Source of the DNA: Tabrizicola oligotrophica
GTDB lineage: Bacteria; Pseudomonadota; Alphaproteobacteria; Rhodobacterales; Rhodobacteraceae
Reading direction: 5' to 3'
Assembly: GCF_011008935.1 (NCBI RefSeq)
Contig: NZ_JAAIVJ010000018.1
Span: 1 to 51,679, forward strand
DNA: 51,679 bases
Positions within the stretch are counted from its first letter, which is position 1, and the number at the start of each line of letters is the position of its first letter. Below are positions 49,173 to 51,679 of the stretch, in pieces. A model generated the notes under the pieces. The model did not search any database, had not been told where the DNA came from, and worked only from the letters and a program-made list of their open reading frames with translations. Both the position numbers and the translations under genes were made by a program.

Positions 49173-49561
49173 GCCGGGATAAGCGCGAGGGGCCTGCCGA
49201 AGGGCGGGCCTCTCACCGATCATGAACCCCGTCGCGCGATGTCGCGGGGCGCCAAAGGATCCATCCCCCAAGACGGAGGTCTTCCACCAAGAGACTGGCC
49301 GGGAGGCTGGCGGGCGCAAGCATCCGCGGCACAACTGGCTCCTGACGTTGGGGGACCACCCCCCGCTCGCCTTTCCCTTCCTTGCCCCGAATCTCGTCTT
49401 CGAGATCAACCCGCGAGGGGTCGGGCTACGGGCGAGCCCGTGCCGCCAGGTGGATTCGGGGCATGCCCGAACGCACCCGGTGATGTCAGCCAGTCTTCGG
49501 GCCTGCGGGGTCCTGTCGCGCGGGGGATGGTCCCCCGCCTCCAAGACAGGAGCCGAAACAG
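49173..49561 (+). other. hairpin-rich leader before the 54-residue gene
   Basis: No gene is supported in these 389 bases, but they hold a series of perfect hairpins: GGGGG-ACCA-CCCCC (49350-49363), ATCTCG-TCTT-CGAGAT (49391-49406), ACGGGC-GA-GCCCGT (49428-49441) and GCGGGGGA-TGG-TCCCCCGC (49520-49538). The last lies just before the ribosome site of the next gene. The density suggests a structured RNA leader or a separate small RNA; nothing matches a known riboswitch class that I recognise. Confidence 0.5.
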
Positions 49562-49726
49562 ATGTCCCGCAAAGATGCTCATGCCTTCGCCGCCTCCCTC
49601 GCCGCCACGCTCATGGTCTCGATCGTCGTCTTCCAAGCAGGGGATGGAACCTATGGCGCCGTCCCCGCCGATGAAATCGACGGCGACGAGGTTCAGGTGA
49701 TCGCTGAGGTCGACCCGTGGGCATGA
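49562..49726 (+). CDS. 54-residue small protein, unknown
   Basis: The frame reads MSRKDAHAFAASLAATLMVS, then IVVFQAGDGTYGAVPADEID and ends EVQVIAEVDPWA. One hydrophobic stretch (AASLAATLMVSIVVF, residues 10-24) could be a signal anchor, followed by a short acidic tail outside. AGGAG nine bases before the ATG is good. Unlike chance frames it has a clear ribosome site and strongly biased third positions. Function unknown. Confidence 0.5.
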   Translation: MSRKDAHAFAASLAATLMVSIVVFQAGDGTYGAVPADEIDGDEVQVIAEVDPWA

Positions 49727-49981
49727 TGCCCACGGTTTCGAAGAGGGCTCAGGGTCGGAGCAAAGGCTCCGATCCGGGCCTCTCGCCTGTCCACCGTTCC
49801 GGCCGACCGGCAAAATGAGCCAACAATGGTTGGCATGGCTGTCCTAACAGGATGCAAGCATACGCCTCGCAACCTCGGCGGCTTCATGAGTGTCGGTCGT
49901 CACCGACGGCTGCATGAAAGCCGCTTGATCTTAGACGGGCTTCGTCGGAAGCTGTCCTGTGTCGGGTTAGGGTGCCATCGA

Positions 49982-51034
49982 ATGCTCTATAAATCATTGA
50001 TTTCATTATATGGGTCATCGCTGGCGGGCAAATCGGCTCCCACTGACGACTTGGTCTGGCACTTCGCGCCGTCCGAGGGCCTGAGGCTATTTCGTGAGTA
50101 TGCGCTCGACGCTCTGCAACAGGCCAAGGTGTATCTGCTCGATCACTTGGCCGCGGCCTACGCCGATACGCTTCATGACGCTGTCGCCAAACAGGCAGCC
50201 GAAACCGGTCTGCCGGCCATGGCGATCCTTGGTGAGGTAAAGCTCCCTGCCGGAGTCGTTTGGGTAGAGTTCGACGACCGAGAGTTGGGCGTCGCACGCT
50301 TCGAACGAGCTTCACCTGTGGCCAGGTACGATAACAAACCGGCAGGCACCGGTCTGCGCGGCTACCTCCTTGATGACCGCAACGAGGGCTATCTGCGCAT
50401 CACGATGTTCCATCGCCGCGAGGGTTCACGAGTCGTCGACCCGATATGCGCTTTGCTCGTCAAGCGGACCCCGACAGGAAAGCTGAACTATGACGATGTC
50501 GAAGTTGAACTGAGCCGTTCGATGATCGATTTCTGCGTGCGGAGCGGAGATACGGTGGAAATGATCAACGGTCGACGCACCGTACATCAGGTTGAAACTG
50601 GGTATGACCTTTTCATTCCCTATGCGCTCTTTGCCATGCTGGTCTCGCCGGACCTGGGCGGGATCATTCCCACGGAAACCGAGACCTTCACCACCAAAGA
50701 CACGAAGACTGCCCGGAAGTTTGGCAAGTCCTGGATCGTTGGCGCGCAGAAATCACATCTGACGATCCGGATCGGTCCTCAGGCTGCTGCGCACATGACG
50801 GAAAGGACCGCTCGCCTCGAATTCGAGCGTCAGGCACAAGACGAGCGGAATGGACCCATCCGCCACTGGGTTGCCGAGCATGAACGGCACTACCGCAGCG
50901 GCAAAGTGGTTCTGGTCAGAGCACATCAGCGAGGTCACGCGCCAGTTCCCAATCTACCGACCCGCGTGATGGGTCCGAAGTCCGATGTGGCAGGGTTCGA
51001 GTTTCCTGTTGCCGAGCCGTCAAGCCAAGGTTGA
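49982..51034 (+). CDS. uncharacterised plasmid protein
   Basis: About 350 residues from the ATG at 49982; the frame is open upstream to 49826 but those residues look non-coding (HTPRNLGGFMSVGRHRRLHE). The N-terminal part is helical (EGLRLFREYALDALQQAKVY), the middle looks beta-rich (EVKLPAGVVWVEFDDRELGV; EGYLRITMFHRREGSRVVDP), and the C terminus has PIRHWVAEHERHYRSGKVVL, VRAHQRG, a pattern I associate with hypothetical phage and plasmid proteins. No catalytic motif seen. Convergent with the H-NS-like gene. Confidence 0.6.
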   Translation: MLYKSLISLYGSSLAGKSAPTDDLVWHFAPSEGLRLFREYALDALQQAKVYLLDHLAAAYADTLHDAVAKQAAETGLPAMAILGEVKLPAGVVWVEFDDRELGVARFERASPVARYDNKPAGTGLRGYLLDDRNEGYLRITMFHRREGSRVVDPICALLVKRTPTGKLNYDDVEVELSRSMIDFCVRSGDTVEMINGRRTVHQVETGYDLFIPYALFAMLVSPDLGGIIPTETETFTTKDTKTARKFGKSWIVGAQKSHLTIRIGPQAAAHMTERTARLEFERQAQDERNGPIRHWVAEHERHYRSGKVVLVRAHQRGHAPVPNLPTRVMGPKSDVAGFEFPVAEPSSQG

Positions 51035-51057
51035 TCCGGCACTTCGTTGCGTCGATT

Positions 51058-51375
51058 TCAGACCGCCAGAGCGCTCGGGTCTTTGCCGGCGTTGATGTGG
51101 TCTGCGAACCATTGCGGTTTCCGGCCCCGGCCCGACCAGGTGAGGGCCGCATTCTCAGGGTGACGGTACTTCGCCACGGCGGGCGCACGAGAGGATTTCA
51201 CCTCGACGCCGATCAGATCGGCGAGGGAGTAGCCCATTTCCTTGGCAATCGCATCCAGCTTGGCGCGGGCCTCAGCCTTTTGCCGGTCCTCGTAGGTGGA
51301 AATCGCCTTGGCGAGGTCCTTCTGCAATTGCTGCAGTTCTTTGAGCGACAGTGCCTCGAGATTGAAATCAGCCAT
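51058..51375 (-). CDS. H-NS-like nucleoid protein
   Basis: 105 residues. The N-terminal coiled-coil oligomerisation part (SLKELQQLQKDLAKAISTYE, DRQKAEARAKLDAIAKEMG, about 9-48) is followed by a linker and the DNA-binding domain with KYRHPENAALTWSGRGRKPQ and WFADHINAGKDP, matching the WxGRGRxPxW motif. Such proteins silence AT-rich, recently acquired DNA; a plasmid copy can lower the fitness cost of carriage and may act on the low-G+C defence genes here. The ATG at 51375 begins the conserved MADFNLEALS start; the longer frame is not conserved-looking. Confidence 0.9.
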   Translation of the reverse strand: MADFNLEALSLKELQQLQKDLAKAISTYEDRQKAEARAKLDAIAKEMGYSLADLIGVEVKSSRAPAVAKYRHPENAALTWSGRGRKPQWFADHINAGKDPSALAV

Positions 51376-51679
51376 TGGGCCCTCGTGTCCAGAATGATCG
51401 ATCCGGGATAGCCGTCCGGTTGCGATACCGCAACTCCCGTGGAGTTCACCGCGATAGGGCAGGGGGGTGTTGCCACATCTTCCGCAGGGTCGTTGGCCTG
51501 AACGGGCTTGAAACCTGTCACCTCGGCAAGGAAGGGCGGGTTCTGCAAGAGCCCCCAGTTGCTCCCATCCCCGGCGTCCTCCCTTCGACTGACAATCCCC
51601 TAAGCCTGTTCGGCCTCTGGCGCGCAACCCCGCGTCAGGCCGGGCCGTGTTGCCCTTGCAGGGCTGCCCGCGCCACCCC
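51376..51679 (-). promoter_or_regulatory. upstream region of the H-NS-like gene with overlapping hairpins
   Basis: No gene is supported. GTTGCG-ATAC-CGCAAC (51419-51434) and AACTCC-CGT-GGAGTT (51432-51446) are perfect hairpins that share three bases, so only one can form at a time. They lie about 44-70 bases upstream of the H-NS ATG and could be part of its leader. Confidence 0.4.

Noticed and set aside
1-51679. CRISPR array
   Set aside because: No series of evenly spaced repeats with unique spacers and no cas gene was seen.
1-51679. tRNA or rRNA genes, including tRNA-type attachment sites
   Set aside because: No cloverleaf-like sequence with a TTCGANTC arm in a suitable context and no rRNA sequence was noticed by reading; this was not tested with a dedicated program.

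Overview
The window is a stretch of a large, G+C-rich plasmid from an alphaproteobacterium, most likely a member of the Rhodobacteraceae (Paracoccus-like). This rests on the repABC replication and partition operon, the codon use, the VirB/VirD4 transfer genes and the alphaproteobacterial plasmid families ScpB, DUF1403 and the large ParB-like protein. Nothing in it is ribosomal or otherwise core-chromosomal. The organism assignment is inference from gene families; no database search was run.

Layout. 0-1.5 kb: the tail of a single-stranded DNA-binding protein gene, a DnaQ-like exonuclease and a WGR-domain protein, with a striking branched inverted-repeat element between the last two. 1.5-6.3 kb: mobilization block (oriT candidate, mobC, relaxase, virD4). 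6.4-13.7 kb: an insert with visibly lower G+C content. It carries a two-gene Hachiman anti-phage system (hamA-hamB), an uncharacterised PIN-like gene, an FRG-domain gene and a complete IS5-family element. 13.8-25.0 kb (minus strand): a full virB operon, transcribed in the order small gene, virB1, B2, B3, B4, B7-like, a lytic transglycosylase with VirB5-like ends, B5, a small secreted protein, B6, B8, B9, B10, B11. 25.2-26.3 kb: two divergent Cys-rich secreted proteins sharing an upstream motif.

26.4-37.7 kb is a catabolic cassette. A divergent GntR regulator with a palindromic operator faces a minus-strand operon: periplasmic binding protein, two ABC ATPases, two ABC permeases, SDR, kynureninase, a truncated tryptophan 2,3-dioxygenase, an aminobenzoate-CoA ligase and an arylformamidase-like hydrolase. 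Together these would import a tryptophan-derived compound, probably kynurenine or formylkynurenine, and turn it into anthranilate and anthraniloyl-CoA. The first enzyme of the pathway is broken here and the later ring-degrading steps are absent.

38.1-51.7 kb is the plasmid maintenance region: ScpB, DUF1403 protein and a tyrosine recombinase with a lox-like inverted repeat; a Phd/RelE-type toxin-antitoxin pair; a serine recombinase; repA, repB and repC with a predicted antisense RNA and two parS-like palindromes; a 725-residue ParB-like protein; several unknown plasmid proteins; and an H-NS-like protein. The main candidates for something undescribed are the PIN-like gene beside Hachiman, the ScpB-DUF1403-recombinase module with its putative site, the branched element at 1.1 kb and the VirB5-like transglycosylase.
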